Below are positions 44,520 to 52,202 of a stretch of 58,465 bases of DNA, piece by piece. A model generated the notes under the pieces. It did no database searches, was not told the DNA's origin, and saw only the letters and a list, made by a program, of their open reading frames with translations. The translations under genes were made by a program, and so were the position numbers. Position 1 is the stretch's first letter; each line of letters opens with the position of its first letter. The DNA is from Promethearchaeota archaeon (lineage in GTDB: Archaea; Asgardarchaeota; Lokiarchaeia; Sigyniarchaeales; SOKP01), in NCBI GenBank assembly GCA_016930515.1, contig JAFGGO010000036.1, positions 1-58,465 of the forward strand, given 5' to 3'.

Positions 44520-45515
44520 TTACGATTCTTCTTTGTAGTAATGAGCCATCCTTCGCTTTTCCCTAAGAAGGGCTTTTTCCTTTTCTTTAAGCCGTAGTTT
44601 TTTAAATTTTTTTATCGAATCGTCAATTAATATGCCAATTTTATCAAACATCTCGTTAAATCCTATATAAGTAGCCCTTTTATGGATTAAATCCTGAATT
44701 TCTTGAGAACAATCCCTTGGAGCTCGATTAAACAACTCATTGAATAATTCACTAAATAATTCGGAATTGCTTTCCCAGATATCTTTAATTTTGCCGAATT
44801 TCCGTTTAAAACCTTTTTGAAAATATGAAAATAATTTTTCAAATAAGTTTAGGTGATTATCGGAAAGTTGTATTATAATGGAATAGAAAACCAACGCAAT
44901 CTCGTCTAAATCCATTGAAGGGTTGAAGATTCTTTTTGAAGGAAATTCCTCGAAATCAATGTTTATTACGGGTTCGGATACTGCCGTTAAGGGATAAAGC
45001 TGGTAAATGTCATCTATTTCCTTGCAGTGAATTCTCTCGTTATGACCCCGATCTCCCAATCCAAAGACGTAAGCCACGCAAGCGCACTTTCCCGCCCAAA
45101 AGAAAATGTGGGGGATGATTTTTTCGTCGATTAAGAATTTTTTTGGCAGGTTAAGTAAGTCATATCCGGGTAAATATTTCTCACTTATACAACCAAGCGA
45201 TTGGTGATATACCACTTCAAAATCGTAATTGTGTATTTTGGATAAAATTTGGTTACAGTACACTTCGTTCCACGCTTTTTCGGGAGGCAATCTCTTGACA
45301 ACAATACCGTAAGGGAGTTGTTCCGAAAATAAAACGAATTTTGGCAGGTTTCAAGAAGCGAGGTATTTGTACATCACGAGTATTTTTTTCTTCTCGTTAA
45401 ATCGCTCTCTAAGAACAGAATTAATGAGATTGTATTCTAAATCTGATTTAAAAAGGGGAAAAAGAGCTTCAGGTAAAGCGTGACTAAAATCTTTCTCATC
45501 GTCATTGTTTTGCAT
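44520..45515 (-). pseudogene. unknown gene interrupted by one in-frame TGA
   Basis: From ATG 45515 the frame is MQNNDDEKDFSHALPEAL..., continuing over 332 codons to 44520, with one TGA at codon 55 (45351-45353); the sequence on either side is clearly one gene (MYKYLAS, then NLPKFVLFSEQLPYGIVVKRL). The later part runs with WAGKCACVAYVFGLGDRGHN and a helical basic end. No known domain found. A short ORF starting inside (256 residues) would lack the N-terminus. Could be a nonsense mutation or readthrough; Sec is possible in principle because some Lokiarchaeota encode Sec. Last in a run of small genes. Confidence 0.6.
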
Positions 45516-45532
45516 TTGTTATTCAAGAACGA

Positions 45533-45709
45533 TCATGTATATAATTCTTCTTCATCTTCGTCTTTTAAGGGCTTCTCAGTTTCTTCTGAAATTAAAACCA
45601 CATCACTATCGAGATTTTCAATGGCTTCTTGATCACCTTCGAATTCGTCTCCGTAAGCATCAGATTCTACCTTTTTTTTATTTAATTTTTTTTTATCTTT
45701 TTTTTGCAT
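45533..45709 (-). CDS. 58-residue acidic/basic small protein
   Basis: ATG at 45709, stop at 45533. A lysine-rich N-terminus (KKDKKKLNKKKVE) and an acidic C-terminus (EETEKPLKDEDEEELYT), typical of intrinsically disordered peptides. It lies 17 bp upstream of the TGA-broken gene and 74 bp after the Sm-like gene in the same direction, so looks operonic. Unknown function. Confidence 0.5.
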   Translation of the reverse strand: MQKKDKKKLNKKKVESDAYGDEFEGDQEAIENLDSDVVLISEETEKPLKDEDEEELYT

Positions 45710-45783
45710 TATTATACCTCTTTATATTTATTTACATGACACACATTCTCTAAATAAAAGATAAGAAACTCGAATTTATTAAC

Positions 45784-45975
45784 CTATTTCCGTTCCGTGA
45801 TAGCTATAATTTCCGATAGTGGAATGTAAGTTATGTGAGCGTTTTTGTCCTCCAATAAGATAAGATCTGATTCGTTAATAGCTCTAATTACCCCCGCAAA
45901 TTCTTTGTCAATATGCCTGAGATATATAAAAACATGGTTATTAACTAGATTTTCAACAATCTTTTTTGGTATCAT
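45784..45975 (-). CDS. Sm/Hfq-like small protein
   Basis: 63 residues. The order helix-then-barrel fits an LSm-like protein: NNHVFIYLRHIDKEFAGVIRAINESDLILLED, then HITYIPLSEIIAITE (Sm2-like end). Short for an archaeal SmAP (~75). Could bind U-rich RNA as a ring; the assignment rests on pattern, not on a database match. Head of a small minus-strand group that includes the 58-residue gene and the broken gene. ATG start. Confidence 0.55.
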   Translation of the reverse strand: MIPKKIVENLVNNHVFIYLRHIDKEFAGVIRAINESDLILLEDKNAHITYIPLSEIIAITERK

Positions 45976-46182
45976 ATTTGTGTATTTTTCATTTTTTATA
46001 ATAGGTTTTATTCAATTTTCAAATATAAATATAATTGAATTCATTAATATCGTTATTATTTATTATGTGTAGAAAACAATTTAATACATGTAAAAATGAA
46101 ATAAAAATCTTTAAAATCCATTTTTTGCAGCTAATAAGGATTTTAAAGCAATAATATAACTTTTAAATTTCGAAATAACTCT

Positions 46183-46755
46183 TCATTTAACTTCGATGGT
46201 CTTCTTTTCTATTTTTACGGGCTCTTTTTTGGGAATTGTTACTTTTAAAATACCTTTATCTAAAGTTGCGTTGACAAGATCTTCGTTTGCATTTTCGGGC
46301 AAGCTAAAACATCGATAGTAACTAGAAGAACGATACTCTCTTCGAACTAACTTCCCCTCTTTTTCTTCTCTTTTTTCTTCCTTTGCTTCGCCTTTAATTT
46401 CCAAGTTGCCATCGTGAATGGAAACGGTAATGTCCGACTTGTTTAGTCCAGGCATTTCTGCAACTATGTTAAAATTCTTATCGTCTTCAGTAATATTTGA
46501 AAGGGGAGTCCTAAAAAGTGGTTCTTTTTCCATTTCTGATAATATCGATGGGCCCCAACGCCTCGAACTAAACGGCCACATGAAATTTCCGAATAGATCT
46601 CTTGTCATATCGTCAAAGTATCGATCCATTTCTTGAAAGAGCGAAAATGGGCGATCCCTCCTAATTGCAATTTCTCGGGGTTCTTTTTCTTCCTTTTCTT
46701 TCTTTTTGCTTTTATCTTTCTTGACTTGAATTTGTTCACTCATTGTTAAAACCAT
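46183..46755 (-). CDS. small heat-shock protein Hsp20
   Basis: 190 residues. Charged N-terminus, then the alpha-crystallin domain (~75-175) with TEDDKNFNIVAEMPGLNKSDI, a Glu-rich loop, and the GILKVTIPK end (A-x-x-x-n-G-v-L motif), close to Hsp20 of other archaea. An oligomeric ATP-independent chaperone, cytosolic. ATG 46755 or 46743; both precede the basic stretch. Confidence 0.9.
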   Translation of the reverse strand: MVLTMSEQIQVKKDKSKKKEKEEKEPREIAIRRDRPFSLFQEMDRYFDDMTRDLFGNFMWPFSSRRWGPSILSEMEKEPLFRTPLSNITEDDKNFNIVAEMPGLNKSDITVSIHDGNLEIKGEAKEEKREEKEGKLVRREYRSSSYYRCFSLPENANEDLVNATLDKGILKVTIPKKEPVKIEKKTIEVK

Positions 46756-46955
46756 TTTTAAAATTCTTAATTGGTTTCAAGGAATTTAAAGAATATTGCG
46801 TATTTAACTCTATCTGCCATTTACGCTTTACTAGCACCATAACAGAGATCTTATAGGCGAAATTTGATAGTATGAAAGATTCTCCTCTTAAAAGAGTATT
46901 ATAACTCATGGTTTTTTAAATTTTATAGGATATAAGAATTTTTATCAAAAGAGAT

Positions 46956-47384
46956 TTATTTTTTAAAAAGTCCGGTAATTTCGGCGCTATCTAAAGCGTG
47001 GTCTTCGATAAGTTCCTCAAAATTCTTCTTATTTACGCCTTCTATTTTAGTTAAATCGAGAGCGTAGACCTTGAAATTATATCTATGAGTCCCACTTGGA
47101 GGGGCTGGACCACCATAACCTTTTTTACCAAAGTCATTAACGAGTTCTATTCCAGGAACGGGGCCACCTTGAGGGATTTCGTTGATCTTAGCAGGAATGT
47201 TTATGACGATCCAATGAACCCAATTACCCGAGGGCGCGTCGGGATCATTGCACGACAACGCAAAGCACATCGTTTTGGGAGGGAATTTCTCCCATTTAAG
47301 GTGAGGCGAGATGTTCTTGGTTTTATACCCAAATTTACTGTCCAAAAACCCATTATGTTTGAAATCGTTACTACTCAATTTCAT
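46956..47384 (-). CDS. PEBP-family (YbhB/YbcL) protein
   Basis: 142 residues. FALSCNDPDAPSGNWVHWIVINIP and GTHRYNFKVYALD are the two ligand-pocket motifs of phosphatidylethanolamine-binding proteins, with GYGGPAPPSG before the second. Bacterial/archaeal members are of unclear role, often called kinase inhibitors. No signal peptide. Start ATG at 47384. Confidence 0.85.
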   Translation of the reverse strand: MKLSSNDFKHNGFLDSKFGYKTKNISPHLKWEKFPPKTMCFALSCNDPDAPSGNWVHWIVINIPAKINEIPQGGPVPGIELVNDFGKKGYGGPAPPSGTHRYNFKVYALDLTKIEGVNKKNFEELIEDHALDSAEITGLFKK

Positions 47385-47563
47385 ATGTTGTGGTTACACA
47401 ACAATTATATTTAACAATTTAGTAGAAGCAAATTATATCTTTATATTCATCCAATCCAGTATTTTCAATTAAAATTAAGTGCAAAAATAAAAAAAAAATT
47501 TAGTTTAGAATTTTTATAAGTAGAAAAACGCTTTAATCTTGAAGGACTTGGCTAACTACTTTT

Positions 47564-47758
47564 TTAGTTAATTTTGCCGTAATTATTAAGAACAATTGGA
47601 GCACGAGGCAGACTATTATGAGCCCCATAAGTGCAAAAATAATCATAATACCTATCGTTCTTGGCCAATCGCTTCAGTTCGTTCGTAAAAACGAGTTCTT
47701 TTTTGGTAATTATTGCATTTTCCTGAGCTCGGAATTCAAGTTCGTTAATATTCTCCAT
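47564..47758 (-). CDS. possible 64-residue protein
   Basis: Begins MENINELEFRAQENAIITKKEL and is charged early, with Tyr-rich KNDRYYDYFCTYG later. No family or strong ribosome binding site seen; the spacer around it is otherwise empty. Kept because the start is ATG and composition is protein-like. Confidence 0.35.
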   Translation of the reverse strand: MENINELEFRAQENAIITKKELVFTNELKRLAKNDRYYDYFCTYGAHNSLPRAPIVLNNYGKIN

Positions 47759-47956
47759 AAGTAAATGGCATGCAAGTTGTTCTAATTAACTTTTTTGTGA
47801 AATAAAAAAATCATCGTTATAAGATAAAAGATGATTTTGAGATCTTAATAAACAATTTTAAATTTATTGATTAAATTTTAGGGGAAAAGGTTTTTAACGA
47901 ATATTGCTATTTGTGATTTATTTAAAACCCAAATATAACTTCTCAAGTGAAAATAA

Positions 47957-48979
47957 GTGGTATCAGACCTAATTACTATTGGATCGTGCACGCTTGATTG
48001 CATGATTAGCATCAACGATATTTTGCGGTTTGAAATGTTTGACCGAAACAAGAACGGACAAGAGATCAAGAAGAAATACACCGCAATCGAATATAGTAGA
48101 AAGCTCAATATTGATGGAGTGACGTTCGTTCCAGGAGGGTCAGCTGCAAACATTGCTGCAGATTGTTCCATGCTCGGGTTAAAAAGCGCTTATGTGGGAC
48201 TTCTTGGAAACGATTTTGCGGCGAGTATCTGCCTCGAAGATTTAAAAAGTAGGGGCGTCGACTTATCGGAAGTAATTCAAACGAACCAAGATAAAACGGC
48301 ATTTTCCGTCATCTTACGCACGGAATGGGGCAAGGATAGGAGCATCCTTGCGTATAAGGGCGCAAATAACCTGCTCCAACCATCGGACGTGAAAGACGAA
48401 TTATTCAGGGGTATTAAGGCTTTTGCATGGACCTCGTTAACAACGGAAAATGGCTGTAAAGCAATTGATAAGGCCATAACGCTCACGAAACAAGCAGGTG
48501 GTTCCGTTTTTGCAGCACCGAGCATGTCCATCATCAAGCACAACCCACAATGGGCTAAGACTTTGCTTGGGAAATCGGATGTCGTTTCTTTAAACAAAGA
48601 AGAGGCACAAGAATTTACGGATAAAACCGAAACGATCCAAATGATTCAAAAGTTTTTAAAACTTGGAGTTAAATTAATCTCGATCACGGATGGTCCTAAT
48701 GGATCTATCATATCTGATGGAAAACAAATCGTAAATAGTGCTGTATTCAAGGGGGACGTGAAAGACACGACAGGGGCAGGAGATGCTTTTCTTAGCGGTT
48801 TATTAGTGTCTTACCTGAACAAGTTCCCCTTGGAAAAAACCAGCAAGTTAGCCACGGCAATGTCCTTTTTGGAATGCCGGGAAATTGGTGTCAGGGTAGG
48901 AATGCCAACCAGCTTGAAGGAATTAGAGCAATTCGTTCAAGAAAATGCCATAAAACAAGTCATGAGCAAGATTATTTAA
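47957..48979 (+). CDS. PfkB-family carbohydrate/nucleoside kinase
   Basis: 340 residues. N-terminal GSCTLDCMISIND and PGGSAANIAADCSMLG (substrate motif), DKTAFSVIL, and the ATP/anion-hole DTTGAGDAFLSGLL with catalytic Asp. Ribokinase, adenosine kinase or sugar kinase of the PfkB fold. Opens with GTG at 47957. Substrate not resolved; the last residues after EIGVRVG fit family ends. Convergent with the zinc-ribbon gene, 20 bp apart. Confidence 0.87.
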   Translation: MVSDLITIGSCTLDCMISINDILRFEMFDRNKNGQEIKKKYTAIEYSRKLNIDGVTFVPGGSAANIAADCSMLGLKSAYVGLLGNDFAASICLEDLKSRGVDLSEVIQTNQDKTAFSVILRTEWGKDRSILAYKGANNLLQPSDVKDELFRGIKAFAWTSLTTENGCKAIDKAITLTKQAGGSVFAAPSMSIIKHNPQWAKTLLGKSDVVSLNKEEAQEFTDKTETIQMIQKFLKLGVKLISITDGPNGSIISDGKQIVNSAVFKGDVKDTTGAGDAFLSGLLVSYLNKFPLEKTSKLATAMSFLECREIGVRVGMPTSLKELEQFVQENAIKQVMSKII

Positions 48980-48999
48980 TTGTTTTTTTTTGCACAACG

Positions 49000-49845
49000 C
49001 TATTTAGATAATATAAGCGGTATTTTGGCTTTAAAGTAATTTTTTGTAATGTTTAATAGGAAAACGATGTAATCTTGCTTCGATTTCGTGTTATATATGT
49101 GGTTAAAATGGTTCTTGAGGTCCTTCAATAAGATTGGATCGTCTTTTTTATCCTTGAAATGTTCGATCAAGCCTTGAGAATATGTGTAAGCCTTGTTAAT
49201 CTCGTTTTTGATCAGGATAAAACTTCTCACGAGATCGTGTTCGTTAAGAAATTTTTCAACCATATTTCGTTCGATTTTTAAATGTTCCTCTGATAAAATT
49301 CCATTATTATCAGTAATGATGATATCCCCTTCTAATTTAATATAATCATCGAGTAGATCGTAATTAGGATCTCTTTCTCCTTTTCGGATAATGGAAATGT
49401 CGTGCGCAAATGTTTCTCGAGTGATAAATTCTAAAAAATCGGATAAATGGTCGTAAAGGAACTCTTCTTTAAGAACAAGGGTCACTTTTTTTTTGTTAAA
49501 AATCGCTTTTAGAAGGCGTGTAAGAAGTGGAATCGAACAATTCAACTTAATGAGGTTCAGATCGAGAGTCTCACGCTTAATTTGTTCTAACCAATCTTGC
49601 TCCTTTTTATCTGATTCTTTTTTTCCAGGAGGATTGAGCTTCAGGTCTGCTATAAAACAATCCCTAAAAATGAAATTCTCGTCAACATATCCGATGAAAG
49701 AATGTTCGCAAACGCTATTCTTGGGAATTTCTGCAGCGTATAAGCCTCTTTCGGAGCGTTCGTGGATTTGTTTTGAAATATTTACCCATCCGACTTTTTT
49801 ACAAATAGGACACCGTACTTCTATTGATTTTTGATTCTTCTTCAT
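49000..49845 (-). CDS. zinc-ribbon protein with helical body, unknown
   Basis: 281 residues from ATG 49845 (TTG 49857 also open). N-terminal VRCPICKKVGWV and a following C-x-H as SVCEHSFIGYVDENFIFRDC give a likely Cys2-Cys/His zinc site. Then a linker and a mixed alpha/beta body (~90-210), then helices. This type of N-terminal Cys-ribbon with a C.H.F.....F.....D element is seen by me as Asgard-like but I can name no family. Function unknown. Confidence 0.55.
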   Translation of the reverse strand: MKKNQKSIEVRCPICKKVGWVNISKQIHERSERGLYAAEIPKNSVCEHSFIGYVDENFIFRDCFIADLKLNPPGKKESDKKEQDWLEQIKRETLDLNLIKLNCSIPLLTRLLKAIFNKKKVTLVLKEEFLYDHLSDFLEFITRETFAHDISIIRKGERDPNYDLLDDYIKLEGDIIITDNNGILSEEHLKIERNMVEKFLNEHDLVRSFILIKNEINKAYTYSQGLIEHFKDKKDDPILLKDLKNHFNHIYNTKSKQDYIVFLLNITKNYFKAKIPLILSK

Positions 49846-49974
49846 GGCGTGTTCCAACCCAAGTAAAGCTACTAGTTCGAGAATCGTAAAACGATTTTTG
49901 TAAGTGAAAAAATATACCTTCGTATCTAAGTGTTTACCATATTGTATTAACCGATTAATAAAAATACCTCTTAA

Positions 49975-50691
49975 TTATAAGAGGATTTTCTTCAACCATC
50001 GAGGTAAGGTAAAACCAAGATAAAGTAAGATTGCAACAATCCCAGAACTAATCCGAACCACCAAGAGAAATAAAAACGGAAAATCGCCATTTTCTAATAC
50101 GATTAATACAGCTAAGATAGATAGGGCAATCGTGATGATTTTTCCCTTGATTTTAACCTCTTGATCGTCAGACAACCAGGCGTGAATCGAAAACGCAAAA
50201 CCAAAAATAAGAATAGTGAATAAAGTTGCAAACGAGAACACCGTGTATAGTGGAGTATATAGGATCGTGTGTGGATTGGTTTTCTCAACGAGAATGGAGT
50301 AATCAAGCACGCTAATAAAAAACAATAGCACTGAAATTCCAATAAAAACAGAAATGACAAACCATTTTAGGATTTTTGTTAAAGATAAAAGTTCTGAGAT
50401 GGTGGAAATAAAGAAATAAATAATGAAGGGAACCGCAATGATTAACAACATGACATATACCTGAGCGCTAAGCCCATCGCTCGAAGGTAATAAGAATATG
50501 ACAAACTTGTTTAGAAAACTACTCCACCAAAGCGAGCTCATTGCGATAACAGAAATGCCAAAATCAAGTAATGCTTTTGAGTGATATTTAAAATATAATC
50601 TGATCATGTGAATTCCACTTATAATATATGTCAATATAACGCCAAGCGTTATAAACATGAATATTACTTGTTCTGGTTCCAGTAAGATCAA
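49975..50691 (-). CDS. seven-helix membrane protein, unknown
   Basis: 238 residues with about seven hydrophobic helices (starting MFITLGVILTYIISGIHMI and ending GIVAILLYLGFTLP). Not a recognised transporter; periodic Trp/Ser helices resemble sensory 7TM modules (7TMR-like) found in other archaea. TTG start at 50691 or ATG at 50658; the ATG removes only 11 residues. Cytoplasmic membrane. Confidence 0.5.
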   Translation of the reverse strand: MILLEPEQVIFMFITLGVILTYIISGIHMIRLYFKYHSKALLDFGISVIAMSSLWWSSFLNKFVIFLLPSSDGLSAQVYVMLLIIAVPFIIYFFISTISELLSLTKILKWFVISVFIGISVLLFFISVLDYSILVEKTNPHTILYTPLYTVFSFATLFTILIFGFAFSIHAWLSDDQEVKIKGKIITIALSILAVLIVLENGDFPFLFLLVVRISSGIVAILLYLGFTLPRWLKKILL

Positions 50692-50881
50692 CTCGTTTAA
50701 TAGTTATTTGTTATAATATCATCGAGGACTTAAAAATATTTTTTTAGAAATATTAAAATTAATTTTTTGTTTAAATAGATTCACTTTAAATTGATATTAT
50801 ATTTTAGAAATTACATACGCTCCCTTGTTTTTTATATTTTGGTAATGAATAATAAAAAAATATTATAGATTAAAAAAAAAG

Positions 50882-51160
50882 GTGACATTTAAAACGATCC
50901 GGGCAAAAATCACAAACGATTTAAATAAATTCAAAAATACGAGAGAATTTAAAATCACCAGAGCTCGACGCACGACAGAAAACGGCATTGTCCAAGTAAA
51001 CGGAAACCTACTTTTTGCGCTTAACTTCAAGACGCAGGAATGGAAGGTTTTTGATCGATTGTTAAAAGATTGGATTGGAATAGGAACGATGCATCCGTAT
51101 TTCAACCAATACATCGTCCCAATTTTAGATTTTTTTCGAGATTCATTTCCAGGAAATTAA
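50882..51160 (+). CDS. 92-residue protein, unknown
   Basis: GTG at 50882 behind AAAAAGGTGA. Basic start (TFKTIRAKITNDLNKF) then RTTENGIVQVNGNLLFALNFKTQEW and DRLLKDWIGIG. Protein-like composition and mixed alpha/beta; no family known. A minus-strand reading frame at this place (50863-51114) is less convincing. Confidence 0.45.
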   Translation: MTFKTIRAKITNDLNKFKNTREFKITRARRTTENGIVQVNGNLLFALNFKTQEWKVFDRLLKDWIGIGTMHPYFNQYIVPILDFFRDSFPGN

Positions 51161-51353
51161 TTTTCTTATATATTTTTTCTATTTATTCAATCATTATTAT
51201 TCTTTTTGAATCATTTTTTCAAACATGAATATTGAGAAACTTTAGGAAAATAGAGATTTTTGATGCTTATATCGGGATTTTATAAATCTTTTAAGTAAAT
51301 ATTAGGAAAATACTTTAGATTTCTAAAAATTCAATTTTAATAAGAAAAGAAAG

Positions 51354-51455
51354 TGCGCCGCCCGGGAATTGAACCCGGGTCGCCAAGTTGGCAACCTGGC
51401 ATACTGACCAGTTTACTTCTGTCAAGTAGATTGACAGAAACTATACTAGCAGCGC
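51354..51455 (-). tRNA. tRNA-Gly (GCC) with a ~30-nt D-loop insertion
   Basis: In minus orientation: 5' acceptor GCGCTGC pairs with GCGGCGC at the 3' side with one U-G; discriminator A at 51354. D stem GTAT/GTAT, anticodon stem CCAGG/CTTGG around loop TTGCCAA (anticodon GCC), T arm CCGGG-TTCAATT-CCCGG. The D loop carries an extra ~30 nt at 51410-51439. Without it the length is 72, normal for tRNA-Gly. CCA is not encoded. Likely a tRNA with an intron in a non-canonical place. Structure is by eye. Confidence 0.88.
51410..51439 (-). other. D-loop insertion, probable tRNA intron
   Basis: 30 nt, minus orientation TTCTGTCAATCTACTTGACA then GAAGTAAACT. TTCTGTCAA and TTGACAGAA form a perfect 9-bp stem with a TCTAC loop. 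Outside, AGT of the tRNA can pair with ACT at the insertion end, leaving a GTAA bulge, a bulge-helix arrangement like those cut by archaeal splicing endonuclease. The exact splice sites cannot be fixed from sequence alone; removal after D-loop position 16 gives AGT-GGTCA. Confidence 0.7.
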
Positions 51456-51635
51456 GCAGATTATGTGATAATTAGTGTGATTAAAAAAGAACCAAATAAT
51501 TAAAATTTTATGGTTTTTCAAACGAATTCCCCAAAAACACCTTAAATCTAGATCTTAAGATGAAATAAAATCAGAAGTAGTGAATGGGATTAATGAAAAA
51601 AAATTTAAGCAGAACGTGATTACACTATATTACTA

Positions 51636-52067
51636 ATGAATTTTAAGGACAATTGGAACAAAAAAAAGATCTTAAATCTCTTCTTTGTGCTAATATACAT
51701 TATATCAAACTTTATTGGCGTTCCTTGCTTGATTTACACGACTATAACTTTCGAATTCGCATATATCGTTAATATCATTACTGGTGCATCCCTGTTTCTC
51801 GTGATTTTTCCCACCGCGTTTGTTTTAGACGCTTTTCTTATTATAAAGAAAAACAAACAATGGGACCAGTCTCTCGAGCTTACGGGAGGTTTGGTGTTCC
51901 AATTTATAATTGCGTTCGTATTTTCCGTAATTTCTACATGGTCTATAGGATCAGTGTCAGGAATATTCTTGGTTGATATTATAATACTTTCAACTACTTT
52001 CGTGTCGATGGTTTCAATCGTCCTTGTTGTCATTTTTGTATTATATTCGTATTTTAGCAAAAAATAA
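51636..52067 (+). CDS. four-helix membrane protein, unknown
   Basis: 143 residues. Basic start (NFKDNWNKKKILN) then four hydrophobic helices with short loops, ending FVLYSYFSKK. No family recognised. Lies alone between tRNA-Gly and the GH94 gene. Confidence 0.5.
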   Translation: MNFKDNWNKKKILNLFFVLIYIISNFIGVPCLIYTTITFEFAYIVNIITGASLFLVIFPTAFVLDAFLIIKKNKQWDQSLELTGGLVFQFIIAFVFSVISTWSIGSVSGIFLVDIIILSTTFVSMVSIVLVVIFVLYSYFSKK

Positions 52068-52202
52068 TTCTCCTGTTATCGATGCTCATTAAACAATTGT
52101 TTTTAATTTTTTAAAAATAAATCTGAGAAATTAATTCGTCTTGATCTATCAATATTTTAGTGCAAATATGTTAAAAAAATTGGATTAGAAAGGAGTGAAT
52201 GA

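Noticed and set aside
50863..51114. Minus-strand protein opposite the 92-residue gene
   Set aside because: The plus frame has a better start and ribosome site and more protein-like composition.
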